Shown: piece after piece, positions 13,401 through 28,400 of the stretch
How positions within the stretch are numbered: the first letter of the stretch is position 1
Layout of the letters: each line of letters opens with the position of its first letter
Source: Casuarius casuarius
Taxonomy: Eukaryota > Chordata > Aves > Casuariiformes > Casuariidae
Direction: 5' to 3'
Length of the DNA stretch: 64,000 nt
Assembly (NCBI GenBank): GCA_003342895.1
Contig: PTFA01000041.1
Location: forward strand, 4,489,983-4,553,982
Made by a program: the position numbers and the translations under genes
Notes under the pieces: model-generated
Seen by the model: only the letters and a program-made list of their open reading frames with translations
Told to the model about the DNA's origin: nothing
Database searches by the model: none

Positions 13401-16400
13401 TTACAGTGCTTATGTCTGTTTTGAGTTCTGAATATGCTGGCGACCCCTGAAATGCACCATGGCAAGCTACATACAAAATAAAGTGAAACTGCTCCAAAGC
13501 ATTGCCTGCTGCTGAAGTCCACCACTGTACCAAGGCATGCTCAGCTTCTACAGATTTTCCTGTCATTAAGGCAGCAAGATCTTACGCCTTGAATATTTAC
13601 TGCATTCCTTTCCAGGACACAGCAGAACACAACTGAAATCTAAATATCTGCCATTTTATATCATGAAACAATCAGTGAAACCTATACAACTATAATTCAC
13701 ATCTGAACATGCCGTATTTATCTGCAGCTGACTGTTGCATGCATCTATAGGCTGGTTATGGGTATTTTGGTTATTCAGCTGCTAAGAGCTGGAAAGAGTT
13801 TGCACCTCTCCGTTTCTCTCACCTCTCTGATTCCACTTCCACCAGGCTGCTAAATCTCTCCCTGCTACAATTATCCACTCTGCTCTGACTATCTGTGGTT
13901 CTGAGAATTTGTTTCTTGGTATGTCTGTTTCTTTTGCCTGGACATAAAGAATTTTTTTATTCCTCGCACAACTCCGTTTCAGCCGAACAGAAGGCATTTC
14001 AACAGGAAATCTAAACAAAGAGTTTTGAGTTGTTCTGCATTGTGGATTTGTGCCCCATTAGTGAGCGATGGTTAGCAGTATGGGATTTACTGCAGCGGTT
14101 GTGACACAAGGCAATCTGTATCCCAGAGCTAAGAGCTTAAGAACTGCAGGCACTCAAGGGATACCAACCTTAATCCCAGTTTATTAGCAACAAGAAAAAC
14201 AAGTACCTGCTGTTAAAAAAAAATTAAGCATAACCCCAAATAGGTTGCTTTTCTGCCCTTAACCTCAGCGTCTGTCAGATTTTTCTCCCTCAGAGCCCTC
14301 ACACAGCCTGGCTGCTCTCCAGAGACTCCGTTTCTCCACCCGCTTGCCTGCCCCACGGGCTCTGGAAGGGCAGCAGCCTCCCACGTGGTTCACGCCAGGC
14401 TTCCCGGGCAGAGGGGACTCTCAGAGCAGTGTCCGGAGATACACCGCCTCTCACGCCAGCCACAGGGGCATGCCTGGCACACAGCCCCCGAGATGCCAAA
14501 GTCCTACTGCAGCCGAAAGCACACTTTGACGGTGATTAAGACAGCACGGGGCTCTCAGAGGATCCTGGGTCCCTGCTGTAGCTGGGACAAACCACCAGTC
14601 TGAAGGGGAACATAAGAATTCCCTGAGCACTGAATAGCTTGGGGATTTCAGGGAAAAAAGGATTTAATTGCTTTTTTAGCCCTTTCCACTGGGATGCAAG
14701 GTGTGCACAGTGTCATATCATCCTGCATGACGAACTCCTGCCTAGCTGCTCATTCCCAACACCCACCTCTGGCTTCCCAACGGAGGTCTCAGCCTCCTCC
14801 ATCCTCTCAAATCAAGCATTTGCGTGGACATGCATTTGACAGGATGAGTGAAGCCACCACATTTTTTATGTTTTTTCTTTCTTTTTTAAATCTATTAAAA
14901 CACGCAGCAGAACACTTCTCAGAGTGTGGACGCTCACACAGTTGAACAGGCACCGCAGAGGCAGCGTAATCTCCGTGAGAAGGATGGAGGTGGGAAGGAG
15001 CGCCTATGGCAGGAACCCATCACGCTGGCTCTGCTTGGGCAGGATTCGTGGTGAATCAAGCACCCTCAGAGAGGCAGCGTATCGTCTGAACCCCACAGTT
15101 CTCTAAAGTAATGGGTATTTAATTAAGTAATTTGCAATTGATTAACGATTTGTAGCTTACTGAAATCCCTGTTAGTCTGGGGGTCTTTTGTTTCCGTTAG
15201 TCTTTTGTGAGCCAGAAGCCGGTGTTTTTATGGTCTTCACCCAGGGCCAAAACTCACTGAAGTTACTCATACAAAGGTCCTGTCAACCTAAGAGATTTCT
15301 GGGAATAAGGCCATTGGGATTTGGCCACTGTTCAGTAATTTACTAATGCCATTAGTGGGTCTCCATTAAGAATGAACTAGTGAGGGTCTATTGTATGAAG
15401 ACAAGGCTGTAGTGAAAAAGAGAAAAGATGTAACAAAGACATTGAAGAAGATCTACAGTTACTCACTGTAACCAGTTGATTGTGACTAATGCTAGCAATA
15501 GTTTTGCTATTACACTGGTTTCTGGAATCGTCTAATACTTCACAATTTGATCTTTCATTTAAATATTAAGCTTTTAATTCTCTGCAAGGCAGAGAAAACT
15601 GAAATACTGGACCAAAGGTAAAAGTGCAAAACCGAGAAGTAATAAAAATAATCACTACTATTTAAAAATCTGATTATTCTTCATCTTATCACATTCTTCT
15701 GGTCATTTGGCTTATGGGTTTTGAATACCAGGGACAGGCAGAACTGAACATCTAAACTAAACAAGCAAGATTACATCTACACTTTTATCTATACTGCTCC
15801 ACTGAGAACAGTAGACAGATCTTTAGCTGCTGCAAATGAGATTAGCCCCTTTATGTCAATGGATCTAAGCCAGTTTACACTGATAAATAGGGTGAGTGAT
15901 GACAGAATATTTTTCCTTGTATGTACTTAGTCCTGTTCTATTTACATCAAAGAAAACCTGGAAAATTCTTCAACAGAAATGTGAACATCAGGATTCACCC
16001 CAGGAATGAACGTAATAATGTCATGTAGAAAATGAGGGAGAATCAGAAGCTGTGGACCAGGTTTTGCCATTTGAGTATTTCAATGTCCTACGGGAAGTAA
16101 AAGCAAAATTCATCTGCTAAATTATTCAGCGTATCTGTCTGCAAAAAAAACATTTTATCAATGAGAAGATTTAATCTTGAAGTTAGGGCAAACTCCAAAG
16201 ATTTCATTGTTTGCCAGGTAGTGCAATAAATTATAATATAATTATCCCAGTAAATAAAAATGAAAACCTCTTCTGGGAAGAAACTATCAATTTTAAGCCT
16301 CCTTAGTGGGGAACTTCAGTTCATAACTTTCTGGCATAGAGGAATATTATCTTTTCATGGAAAAAGGTTTCTGTCTGTCAAATAAGACAAATTTATAAAT

Positions 16401-19400
16401 CCACGTCTTCCACTTTAAGTGGGGGAAAAAGAAACACTTAGCAGTTTAAAGACTTCAGAGACGATGGAGCTTTCTAGTGTCAAACTGGTGAAGTTTAGTA
16501 TTTATAGGAAATTCACATGCCTCTAATTACTCTAAACTCAGTTCCCAAGTAAAATATGCCATCTGGAAGATATTACAGTCATTTACAACTTGTTCACCTC
16601 CCTATTTCACTGCAAAATCTTACCTCTTGCCAACTTTCCAGTGTTCCTCACAAAACAAAATGCAGTCTAATTTTTACTCATTGTTTCATAGTTACTTTAT
16701 CTACCTTGAGCAAGTTAAATGCTTAAGAAACTGGGAAAAAATCCATTTCTTTCTTTTTAACTAATTTCCTTATCACTCCCTATACTTCCAGTTTTATATT
16801 TTATGTATATATGTAATATTTCAGGTATGAGGGCTATGCCTTACTTTGGTGTTAAGCCACTAAGGAGACATAGTTAGATTTGGAAGATACTGTAGGTGAT
16901 AAGACAGAGAGAGAAGATAGCACGGATGGTCATTCTGCATATGAGTAGGCTCTTGCAAGCCAAAAAATATATTTCCAAATTTCATTAAAAGACAGTTCAG
17001 AAAAACTCAATTACATAGCCTTGTTTTGGGTTTTTTTTGACCTCCCCAGAGAGGTCCATCAATCAGAAAACTTCTTGTTAGTTGAGCAACTTCATCCAAG
17101 TATGCCAAGTTGTTTATAAGTGAAGCTTTGCACCATTCCTCTGAGGTAAAGTTGTCATTCTCACTGTGCATACGTAGAGACGGAAAGAAGAGACGGAATG
17201 CCAACAGTCTTCCAGAAATTCTACAAACAGCCAGGAACAAAGCCTAGAGAGCCAGATAAAAAGTGCTTTAAATGGAAGAGCCTGATCCAGCTCTTCCTGA
17301 AATAACAGAAAGATTCCTAGCAGTTTCTATGGGTTTCGGATAAAACTCCGTAACAGCAGCTTGAAACTTGGAAGTTTTCTTAAGGCAAAGAGTGACTGTG
17401 AGAAGGGGCTGCAAAGTCTCACGCAGTACAGTTGTTAAAAATCAAATACATTTGTGTGATTTCTGTAAGAGAAGTAGACTTACATACAGATACTCATGAA
17501 TACATATGCGCTCCTGCTGCTGCAAGGAGTCAGACGCTCTCTGTATGCCACTATATCCATTAAGCATTGTTTTTATGTGCCTAACTAGTTTAATGATTTG
17601 TGGTTGGATTAGCACTGTTAGCATGTACTGCTGAATTCACTAAAAAGCCATCTTAATTGGTAAGTTATGGAACCTCCAGCTTTGCGTCCCTGAATACCTA
17701 AAGAACAGAGAAGGGGCTGCACCCAGCCAAGACCAGAATCTTTTGTGATTTCTTTTTCTTTCCCTGAAAACAGAAAAGGAATCCTTTAAAGTGATGGCAA
17801 CCTTATAGCGCTCCATCTGGGAGTTTTGAACTCCTGATTAATTTGTAATTATCCTGTTGGGATCTATGTGGTATATTAATCATAACCTTAGGAACTAGAC
17901 TTTTAAAAGTATTAGGTAGACATTAGCTTTTCACAGAAACTGTGAAAGTTCAGAACGTAAAGTAAGTTCCATGCTTTTGAAACTCAAATATTTGTCCCTT
18001 GTGAGCTGTCTATAGCCTCTCTGAGAAACACCCATAATTAATGAAACTAAAAGAGGCTAAAGGAGAAAGGAAATTGCAGACATACATATCAGCTTCAGAA
18101 CACAAGTTATGCAATTTTCTTCCATGGCAACCATGTCCTGAAGCTCTGTAAATGCAGTAAAATGATGGGTATTTATTCAGTTATTTCCATTTAGGAACTA
18201 TATTAAAAGAGTATTAAGGATGCAGTGTTAGCCACTCAAAACTCAATATTTCTCAGCATTGTTCCCTCTGTCCTGATTTTTGCGTCACATTCCTTTTGGG
18301 CAGATCATTGGCCATGTGAAAAATCTACTGTGGGATCAGTGTTTTCGTATACACATTACATAGATAGATATAAATGATTCCTATGTGTCTTGTTGCCTAA
18401 AAGGTGTGACACATGTAAATGAGGGCATTGATTTTTGCTGAAGCTGTATATAAAAATCATACGTAATCACACAACTAGTCTATAGTGTACTGCACACTTA
18501 CAAAGAAGCAGAGTTTTTGGAGAACATACAACTTCACTGCTGACATTTTGACTTGTAAGTGCTTAATCATGTACACATATTAAAGCTTTTTCTTTTTTCT
18601 ATGAGGAGACACAGACTTTCTTAAGTTATCATCAAAGAAAAATAAGTTTGAATTATAAAAAGAAGATCAAAACTTTCAGGACCTTGCTGGCTTGGAAACA
18701 AAGCCCTAGAGTGTTCGAAACGTGTGGAATTATTAGCTAAATACTGTCATAATGCTGAGAAGATCTTCAGCAGTCTGTTGTATAACTTAAGAGATGAAAA
18801 CCATCTCTCCTTACTTCTTTCAAATAATATAAACTTGGAAAGACAAAGTGTCTGGCCAGAGCACCTAGAAGCCCTCTCCAGCACCCAAGGCACAGCGAGC
18901 TGACTAAGAAGTGTTTGTAGTTTGGAGGCAGCGCACTGACATGCATGCCTGCGCGTTTGCTGGCAAGCCAGTATCTCTGCACAGAATCGCTTGGTTGTGT
19001 ACATCGCCATTTCAGCAAACAGCCCCAAAGCAGCATGAGTAATGCGCATAGACGCAACTTTCAAGAAGCCACGGCTTTGTGGCATCTAAGTGATATTTCA
19101 CAAGAGCAGTGCAAGGACGGTGCTTCCAAATCTCAGGCTTGCATTCCCAGTAAGTGTGGCTGAAGAGCTGCCTGAAAAAGTCCCACAGTTCTCTTTCTTC
19201 TATTTTATAATGGGAACATGCGTAGACATGTATGTGTGCTCGTCTGTGGGTATATATATTTGTATTCTTTATACTAAAGAAGACGTGAATCATTTTAGTT
19301 CACTCTTTTCAAAGAAGTTTATTCTCAAGCAGAGAAAAAGCTTGGGAAACTTTCAGCCTGGAAGATGTTACATTCAAAACAACTAAAACAAATGGGAACA

Positions 19401-22400
19401 GGGAATTAAGAGTGGAAAGCGTTATGCAACTTCAGCTATAGTAGCTGCTACCAATCCTTATCTATCAATACGTTGGGCAATCTCAGTAGAAACCTCATGA
19501 ATAAAACCGCTATTGATAACTTAGTGTGTATCCTCACAGCTGTACTTGGGTTTTGCACACATCAGTGTGTCAATCCAGCATGTTAGTACAGACCTCCCCA
19601 TAAGTTAATGCTCTCGAAATCTACACTGAGAAATTCAATAGCATCCTCAACATCATTTTCTTATAAAGTACGTGGATACTTAACATTTATTACAAACAGA
19701 TCGCTATTTCTCTTAAGCTCAGTTTAGTACAAAATTACAGTACATTGTGCTTATAATGGAGCTCACGGTTAAACTGTTCCAATTTGAAACATCAGTATAT
19801 AAAAGTTTGTCCCATTGAGCAATTTTATTACCATTTTATTGTATCATTGAACTAAAAAGTATATTTAACTTCATTGAATGTATTTCTATTATGATAAAAT
19901 ATACCAAAGATGTTTAAAGCTGCTAAGCCTGAAGTTAGTTCATTTATAACCTGTATCACAGAGAATGTTACAGTTTTTATGAGTTTTGTGACCTTATGAT
20001 TTATATAGGCCTTGAGAAATAACTATGTGTTTAGAATGGAGGAAAACAGTGGCCAATAAACATTCCCAGTAGCCTAAAAACAGGAACAGCTTGTTAGCTG
20101 AGGTCAGCTATATGACCCAGAGCGTAGTGAAACTGCATTGTTATGGCCGGAGCATGGGGCAATTGAGGCATGCAAAAAACCCACCCCAGTGATTCACCTC
20201 TCATAAAAAAGTCTTTCTTAGAAAGAAAGGCATGTGTTAATGACTTACAGAAAGGAAAACGTACACAGCAGAACAGCATCATCCCTGGTATAAATTTAGA
20301 GTTTAGTGGAGTTGCATCAGAGGTGGATTGGCCTACGCTATTTTAAAACAAAAAAGTTGAAAACTTGCCAGAATTCAGAAGTGTCAACTAAGGCATTTTG
20401 CATAGCTTCTCATACTAAATGCTTATTTGTGAAGGCAAGCAGAATAATGAACATACACACAACACAAACTCACATACACAGCTCATGGACTTCAATAATT
20501 GAGACCGTACTGCATAAACACACCAGCTCAAATCGCCAGTGGGAGTTGCACATATGTCAAGGAAGAATTCATTAGATTGGAAAGAGTTTGTCTTTCTTTC
20601 CCCTTCCTTTTCCTCCCTCTACAGTGTAACTGCTCGGGATATACTCTCTTAAATCTGCTGAGCATTTGGATCTATAGTCAGGGAAAGTCAAATCCTGTTT
20701 GGAGTTGCAGGGCTGTGAGATGACCCCTGCCTTTGGAATCAGTGCAATGCAAAACCTAATTCAGGACTAACACACCTGCACATTGCTGCTTTGGAGGACA
20801 ACAGTAATGTTCTCCTGGAAACAGTCTCTCCATCCTTGTCCTGGCTGCTTCTAGATATGTCATCTAGAAAGCTACAGTATTCAGGAATGGGCTGTTACTG
20901 AGTCCAAAAAGCCAGGGGATAATGATGAAGAATTGTTGTCTTCTGCATTTCATGGGTCAGGCTTCTGTCCTTGCTTTCTACCCAGGGAAAGGGGCACTGT
21001 GACAGGTAGTTATAATAATGTATTAACTCAAATATCAAGGAGACCTGTAGGAACTCAATGAATTACAAACAGAAACGATGTTGCAGCTTCATTTCTTGTG
21101 TTACCCATAAGAGAATGGTGCTCTAAGTCTTCATTAATTGATTACAATAAATAAGCCTTGAAAGGCAGTAAACCACTACACGGCTGACAAAAACACCTAC
21201 TCTAATTAAATGGATAAAATCCTGATTTGATAGCTTTTGTTTCATTTATACTTCTAGTCAGGTATCTATTAATGCTTTTACTTTTGTTTGTCTACTTAGT
21301 AGTGATAAGCATATAAGAACAATCTCTGCAAGGCTCTGTGGTATTAAGCATTAATTCTTTCCTCTCCTTCGCTCACAGCAAACAACACGCTAACCCAGAC
21401 AGACAAGCCGTGAAATATATTTGGGCCAGATTCTCTTGTACGTGAAGGGAATCTGAGCAAGATATTCTGTGTTTTCCTTTGCAATCTAATAATGGAAAAG
21501 ACAGTTTTTGGCACACTGGAGAGAACAAGGTTTGTTTGCTTTAGGCATTCTTCAAGGTATAAATTGCCCAAAACAGTAGTAGGAAGTCTGGGAAGGAAAT
21601 GAGATAATGCCCCATCCCTTTCCTCACTTCAGGTCCTCTGAGCTGGCTCACGGAGATGTCTGGCTTGCACAACAGGGATGAGGGACTCCTTTCGGCAGCG
21701 CGGGCTCCATGCTGCTGCTGCAGAGCCCTCCCTGTGCCGCGTCTGAGGCCGTGCAGCGCCTGGGGTGCACGGCCGGCCACAGTACGCGGCTCTGCAGCAT
21801 CCCCCCTCCGCTAGGGGTACGGCCCGGCACTGTCCAAAACCTCGCGGCATGTTAATTAAAGGAAAACCTGTTGTTTTGCCTTCTCAGTGCCAAAATACCA
21901 TGACTGTAAAAAATAGCGACCTACGTGCCCTTGAGCCAGATGACATATGCGCTATGGTCATTCCCTCTTCTGAATAAAAGGGTTTGTACTTGGTGGAGGG
22001 AGGATGTGTAGTTGGGAGGGAGCTTGAACATTTTGCTAAAAGCACTTATTTTTCTCAGACTGAAACATTATTTTCATTGTTTTTTACATACAACTCCCTC
22101 CAGTTTGAACAGCTCATGTGTTTCATGCCATTGAGCCTAGGTGTCATTGCATAGTTCCCTTTAAAATTTTACAACGTAACATAACCTCATTTTGTTACAT
22201 TGTAAACATTTCCAAGATACAGGATCCTGTTTTTTATTACGGGGGTGAAATGGTAATAATCCCCCCTCTTTCCTGAAACATGCAGAAAACCCCTTTAACA
22301 AATTAAATGTATACATTCTTCATTAGCTTTAACCTGAATTTGGTCTCACAGGCACTGTAAAGTCAGTCTGTCTGTCTTTCTTTCGGCACAAAAGGATGTT

Positions 22401-25400
22401 AAGAGACTAACAGAATATTACTGAAGGAAAATTCTGCCTGACTCACAGTAACAACACATGTTGAGATGAACAGATTCCTGAAACAGATCCAGTGAATTGA
22501 ATTTTCACGTATTTGGCATATAACATCCCATATTTCAGTTTTTCCTCATTTACTGCACGTTTCTCCGAAAACAGCTACCATGAAGTATCTTTCTCCTGCC
22601 TTAAATGATTGCCACATGTCTAATCGAGGAACCACATCAGTCAGACAACTCTGAGAAATATTTCAAAATTTTGTCCCTTCCCTTGGGAAAATTCCACATG
22701 GGAACGCACAAAAATCAGAACTAGCAGGGGGAGAAGAGAAGAATCGATGAAGGATTGTCTCTTTCCCATAGGGATAAGGATCATGGGAGAGCCTCCTATA
22801 CCAGCAACAAAAGGATATATCAGCTGGAAAGAATCTGAGCAAGGTTTCTTTGTAGCATTATGCTCTGGGAAGATCACAGTATTTCTCATTAATGGTGATG
22901 CTTAGAGCAGTGATAACTTCTACCAAAAATTGCTATTCTTGCATTTAGAGATGTGATTACAGCACAGGGACACATGCCTGAACTAGTTTTGTTTGACTAC
23001 CTGAGGTACTAACAATGTCATATACTTTGTTCAGTGTGCCATGTTCCCACCTAGGGCAATAAAACCCATGCCACCACAGCTTTGCCATTATCTAACTGGA
23101 TAAAGTTTTGGCATCCTAATGCATGCCTCAGTCATGTCTTTGATTGCAGCTTGGACATGGCTGTCTGACATGCAGCAGTTTGGAAAATGAGAGTCATCCA
23201 GCTTTTGAGAGACCCCCTCAGCCTGGAAGGCAGGCGTGCTGGAAAAGAAAGGTGCAGGAATGCCATGCCACACATGGGTCACCTGCTCAGGCACCGATCA
23301 GCTTCTTGTGTCATTACAGCTCTGTGCTCCTCACACACTAGCCAAGGAACCATAGGGTTGGGAGATTAAAGAGGCTGTTGAGATTTCATCCTTCACATGC
23401 CATCAGCACAGTGAACCTAGATAGCCCTCAGTACTATGGGGCTTACTTAGGTCATTTAGCTGTGTCACCACAGTTGGCAAATGATGGGAGAAAGTGGGCA
23501 GAGCACTGGACTGGGACGCTGAAGACACTGGCTCTATTTCTCTGCCATCGTTATCCAATGAACCTGAGTGTCAGATAACTTTCCCGTGCCTCAGCTTCCC
23601 AGCCTGGAAAATCAGATATTGATATTTCCTTGAAAGAGTTTGAAAGCATCAGATGAATTGAGATGGCTATAATACTAGTGACACCGTTGTTCATCCTATG
23701 ATTTAGTGTGTCTTTTGTAAATAGTTAAAGATAGTTCACAGTACTGTTTTCTTGCTCCTAACCCTTTTTAGGCTTGGCTTACAATTTTTTTCTTTATGTA
23801 TGGACTATGAGTAGCAAGAACAGAGAGACTTACAATACTATGTACTTTTCGTGAGTCTCCACTTCAAAATGTCTGTAGTGAAATATGGCATTGTGCTACT
23901 CTTGACACTACATGAAATCCCACTCTAATAAGCACATGATAACAAGCAATAATATTTCTTTATAACCCAGAAATACTCAGGTATATAACCTTGTCTAGAC
24001 TGCAGGGATTACACACTTAATACCCAAAGGCATTAAGAGTCTTGCATATAAATCCCTAGGTGTGGTAAGAGGCCACCAGCCACATGTCCCTAAGCTCCTT
24101 AAAATGAGTACTTACTTACAACAAGCCTGAAGACTAAAGCATTTGCAGGAGAGCTGGTTTTCAAGCAAAAGGTGATTGACACCTGAGGGAACCGTAATAG
24201 ATGCAAAGGGCCCAGGCCTTATCTACAAGCTGGCCAAACCCCCCTGAGATAGCTCACCGAGGGTTTTCCAGGCTCCTCTGACCATCAGATAAATCCCTAG
24301 TCATGGTTCGAGATTTCTAGATCGTTTTTTTCAAATCAGAGGTGGCTTTTCATACAGGGCAGAGCTGCCCTTGTGCCTTGCCCATTCTCCAAGAGGAGTC
24401 AGCCCTGAACCAGCCTGTGCCGAACGTGCTGCTGCTGCGCTCCAGAGAACGGGTTGACTGAGTATGAGCACTGGTGTGTTCAAGCACATGCTTGTTTCAC
24501 TCTTGACTAAACAAATCAGGTGAATGTATTCAAAGGATTTCTTCTTTGAAGAGGGGAATTTCCTGCACCTGAGGTCAGGTGTGAGCAGTTGGCCAGTTTT
24601 CCTCCAGACTTTCTAAATAAGTGATTATGGTGATTATGCATCAGTCAGCAAAATAGAATAGGCAACAAGGAGATGTGCTATGTCCTTCACAATCCTGGCA
24701 GTATTTCCTATTCAAAGCTCAATGGATTAAGCTTTTTCACCCTTTGATAAGTTGTAATTATCCAATACGGTAATTGTACCTGGGTGGAGCTTTTCCACGT
24801 AAAGTTACTGCAAAAAATGTCTTATTGCATAAAAGTCTTAGCCAAATGGTATACAGGATAGATAACATACACTCCATGAAGTTGTCAAAACATTGTGATT
24901 TGATTAATGAGGCTGTTAATTCTCAGACTTGTCTCCCATACAGATCCCAAGCCTCTTCAGTTATATCAAGAACTGCGAGGTTAATGATACTGCCTGCCAG
25001 CCATTGCATGAGTCTGCCGCGTTACAAATGTCCCTCTCTTTGCCATGTAGGAATTGCCTTACACACCTGGGGCAGCGCTAGAGGAAGTGGGCACATTAGC
25101 AAAACACTTCACTTCAGCATGTCACTCTGAATGTGAAATTCCTGTTGTCCAGTATGACCAGTTCCCATTAAAGCCAGAGCTTAAGCTTGCTCTTCTCCAA
25201 CATACATTTTGTCTCCTGATGCTTTTAATCCTTGAGGCCACAAGTTCCGCTCACTTCAGTTTTGCAGTCCCTTATCCATCTACCTTAAACCAACACACTT
25301 TATGAGCAGAAAATCAGAGAGCTGCAATAAAGCAAGCAAAATAGTTTCATCTGAATTGAATCCTAAAAATAGCCCATCCTGTTTTCCTTAATCTTCAGTA

Positions 25401-28400
25401 TCTATGTTATTCTGTAAAAGAATCTGAATGGCATTAACATAAGTAAGGACGACAGAACAGTTCTACATAGTTACTGATGCAGAGATTTTTTTCCTCAGTT
25501 CAGCCCTCCCTCTGTAGACACAGACACAGGGACGTGCAAATCCATACTTAGGAAGGATGGTGAAACTGTGTTAAGTGTGGTAATTAACCATGTGTGTGTA
25601 TTGATGACTTTTAAAAAATTTCTTTCATTTTAAGCACATTAGTCTCAGTTGATTGGTGCATTATTAAAATAAGAGTATCCACTACCCATGAACTACCTAT
25701 GAATTAGCCAGTAAGCCAAAGAAGTTTAGTTTTCAGCCAGTCTCTCATCCAGGCCAAAGGCCTCACCTTACAAAATTTGAGGTAAGAACGGCAGTATCAA
25801 GAACTGATATGTTCATGAAACACTTTAAGAATTAGACTGTACAGCCCTAGTTTTGTTGACATCAGTGAGACTATTCACGTAAACAAGGGTTTAGCAGCAC
25901 AGAGCTTGGACACCGAGCTTTAGAGAAAGGTTTTATTGTTCTGTAGCATGACATCAAGTTGGGACAGTATCTATCTTTCTGCAATTAAGCCAAGATAATA
26001 ACAACAAAAAATCTTTTCTTATATGGTTTTAACAATTTCAATTATTGTAAACTCAAAAAACCCTCTTAGCATGTGTATGTGAATGAGAAATGCGCAATTC
26101 TTTAAGTTGAATCACTTAACAGAATTACAGATAAGCCTTCTTATATTCCCTAAGTGCTTATCAGCCTCACCTAAAGAAGGTTTCTGGTTTTTCATCAAAT
26201 TAGTTTTATTTCAGTCAATACTGGTTAAGAATCTGTTACAAATCCTTCAGCTTCTACATGATGCAGATACCTTTGAATATTACATTAAGTTTTACAAAGG
26301 CATGCTCATGTTTTCAGATGTTGTCCATAGTGATGCTGGAAAGCAGAAATACAATTTCTACACATGATTTGCACCAGCCTGTCAAGAACAGCATAAAAGG
26401 GAGAGAGGAAAACAGGCTATGTGATATGTTTTGCTATTGTTAAAAGAAAGAGGGCATCTCACCTAATAATTTAAATAAGATCCTGTTGGCTGACATTTTT
26501 AAAGCCTTTTGATCTCTTTCTTCTGGTTCCCTGGGTTGTGCCCCTGTAGGGTGCAGTAGATGGAAGGCTATGGATTAAATTTCATGTTGCCTATGCCCCA
26601 CTTCATTTTGCCAAAACCCCTATTAGTGGGCAAAATGAATGGGTAGTTTTATGAAGCACCATTCCATTGGAAATGGTGGAAAACAACCTTTACGAAAGCT
26701 TTTTGAAAAGAATAGGCTTTTTAGACACAGGCCAACCTATAAAACTGCCAGCTTCAAATTTTCGGTTATTATCAAGGCAATAATTCCTTGGCACTTTATT
26801 AATATGATTTGCCAATTTTGCTGGCATGAATTAGGGACTGAGATTTAACCTCCTGTCACCTGATTTTGAAAATGAATTTAGCACCCACTGTCCCCCCAAA
26901 TAATTTAGGGGCAATGCATTTGTTCTGCAATTTGCTCCATGTGGATATAATGCTAGGAAATGACAAATTTTATCCTTCCAGAGCAAAGACAGAAAGAAAG
27001 AAGTGCTATTATCACTGTTTCAGTGCAAGCGGATAAGCCTGAACAATCTGAAGATAAAAACTTAACAGAATACTTAGAACTTCAGCCACACATCCAGCTT
27101 ATGCATTTTCTCACTGTATGCAACATTAATACTGTCATTAACTTGGACAGTGGAAGAAACTGGTTCAAAATGTAGGTATATTAATAAGAAATTTGTGAAA
27201 ATAAATATGAAACGAGCATAGGAAATCACAGAGATTGGAGCAGACCTTTTCACTGTTGTAACCCAATTAGCTTTGCAAGAATTATATGCACCATTATTAT
27301 GGCCCCTTATATTTCCAACGGGTCAGACTTAGTGTAGGAGAGTGTAAACTGGTCTGTAGGGAGCAGCTCAAAGGATTTGCATTCAATTTACATTTAGAAT
27401 GTGTGACACAAGCTGAGAAGAGGCTGGAACGCTCTTTGCGGAGTGCTCCATTTTATCTGTACGTACGCGTTAAATCTCAGCGTGGCTGCTAGCTTCGCAG
27501 GCTCCTCGGGTTTGGCAGAGACCTCTAGCGGAGCGGCGCGCCCCTCCCCCCGGCACGGAGCAGTACCTACTAATTATCCTCCAAACCATCTCTGATAGAA
27601 AAGTGTCACTTCTAGCCTTGACTGTCTCCCTTGACAGCCTGTTACTTTGCTTAAGTGATCTCCTAGTTCCAACATTTTTCACAATATTTAACCAAGATTT
27701 TACTTGCTGCAGATTAATCCCACTCCTTCTCTTCTCGAGCACAATAGTTTCACTGCGCCCAAGCAATATTTCTAATACGAAACAGGAATCCAAGTGAGGG
27801 CTCTTTCTTAGAGTACGTGATGTCAAACTGACCTTTGACTCTCACGCTTTAAATACATCTCTTGGCATCCTGTGCAAAAGAAAACAGACACCGCTTGCTT
27901 CCTAAAGATTTTACAACTTGCTCGGGCTAATTAATCAGTCTGCAACACACACGGCTCGGCGTTTACCTGTCTGGAGGAAGTGCAGAGCACAGGAGCAAGG
28001 CACGGTTTGTCAGAGCTATCGCTCACCAGCTTCGTAATTAATTAATGAACAGACCAAGGGAAATCGGCTCATGTGGTCCCGTTTTTCTTTCTGCTGCTGT
28101 GCCGCAATCCCATTACCCGTTTGGCTCTTTCATTATAAGCAAAAGTAGATTTTGGTTCCGTGGCCTCTTTGGATTCCTGGTGTAACTTGGCCAAAGCCAG
28201 TGAAATTCCAGGAGGAACAATTTGGCCCACTGTGCTTAAGTATTTAACCATCTGCACAAAACCCACAAAAGAAATGCCTTAACCAAAACCACTCATTTAC
28301 ATAATAAGGATGTGAACCTAGTATAGCCATGTGAAACTATCATTTTTCACATGTGCTTGTGAATCTTTTCCCAGGCTTTTGCAGAGGGAGGGGCAACCTG

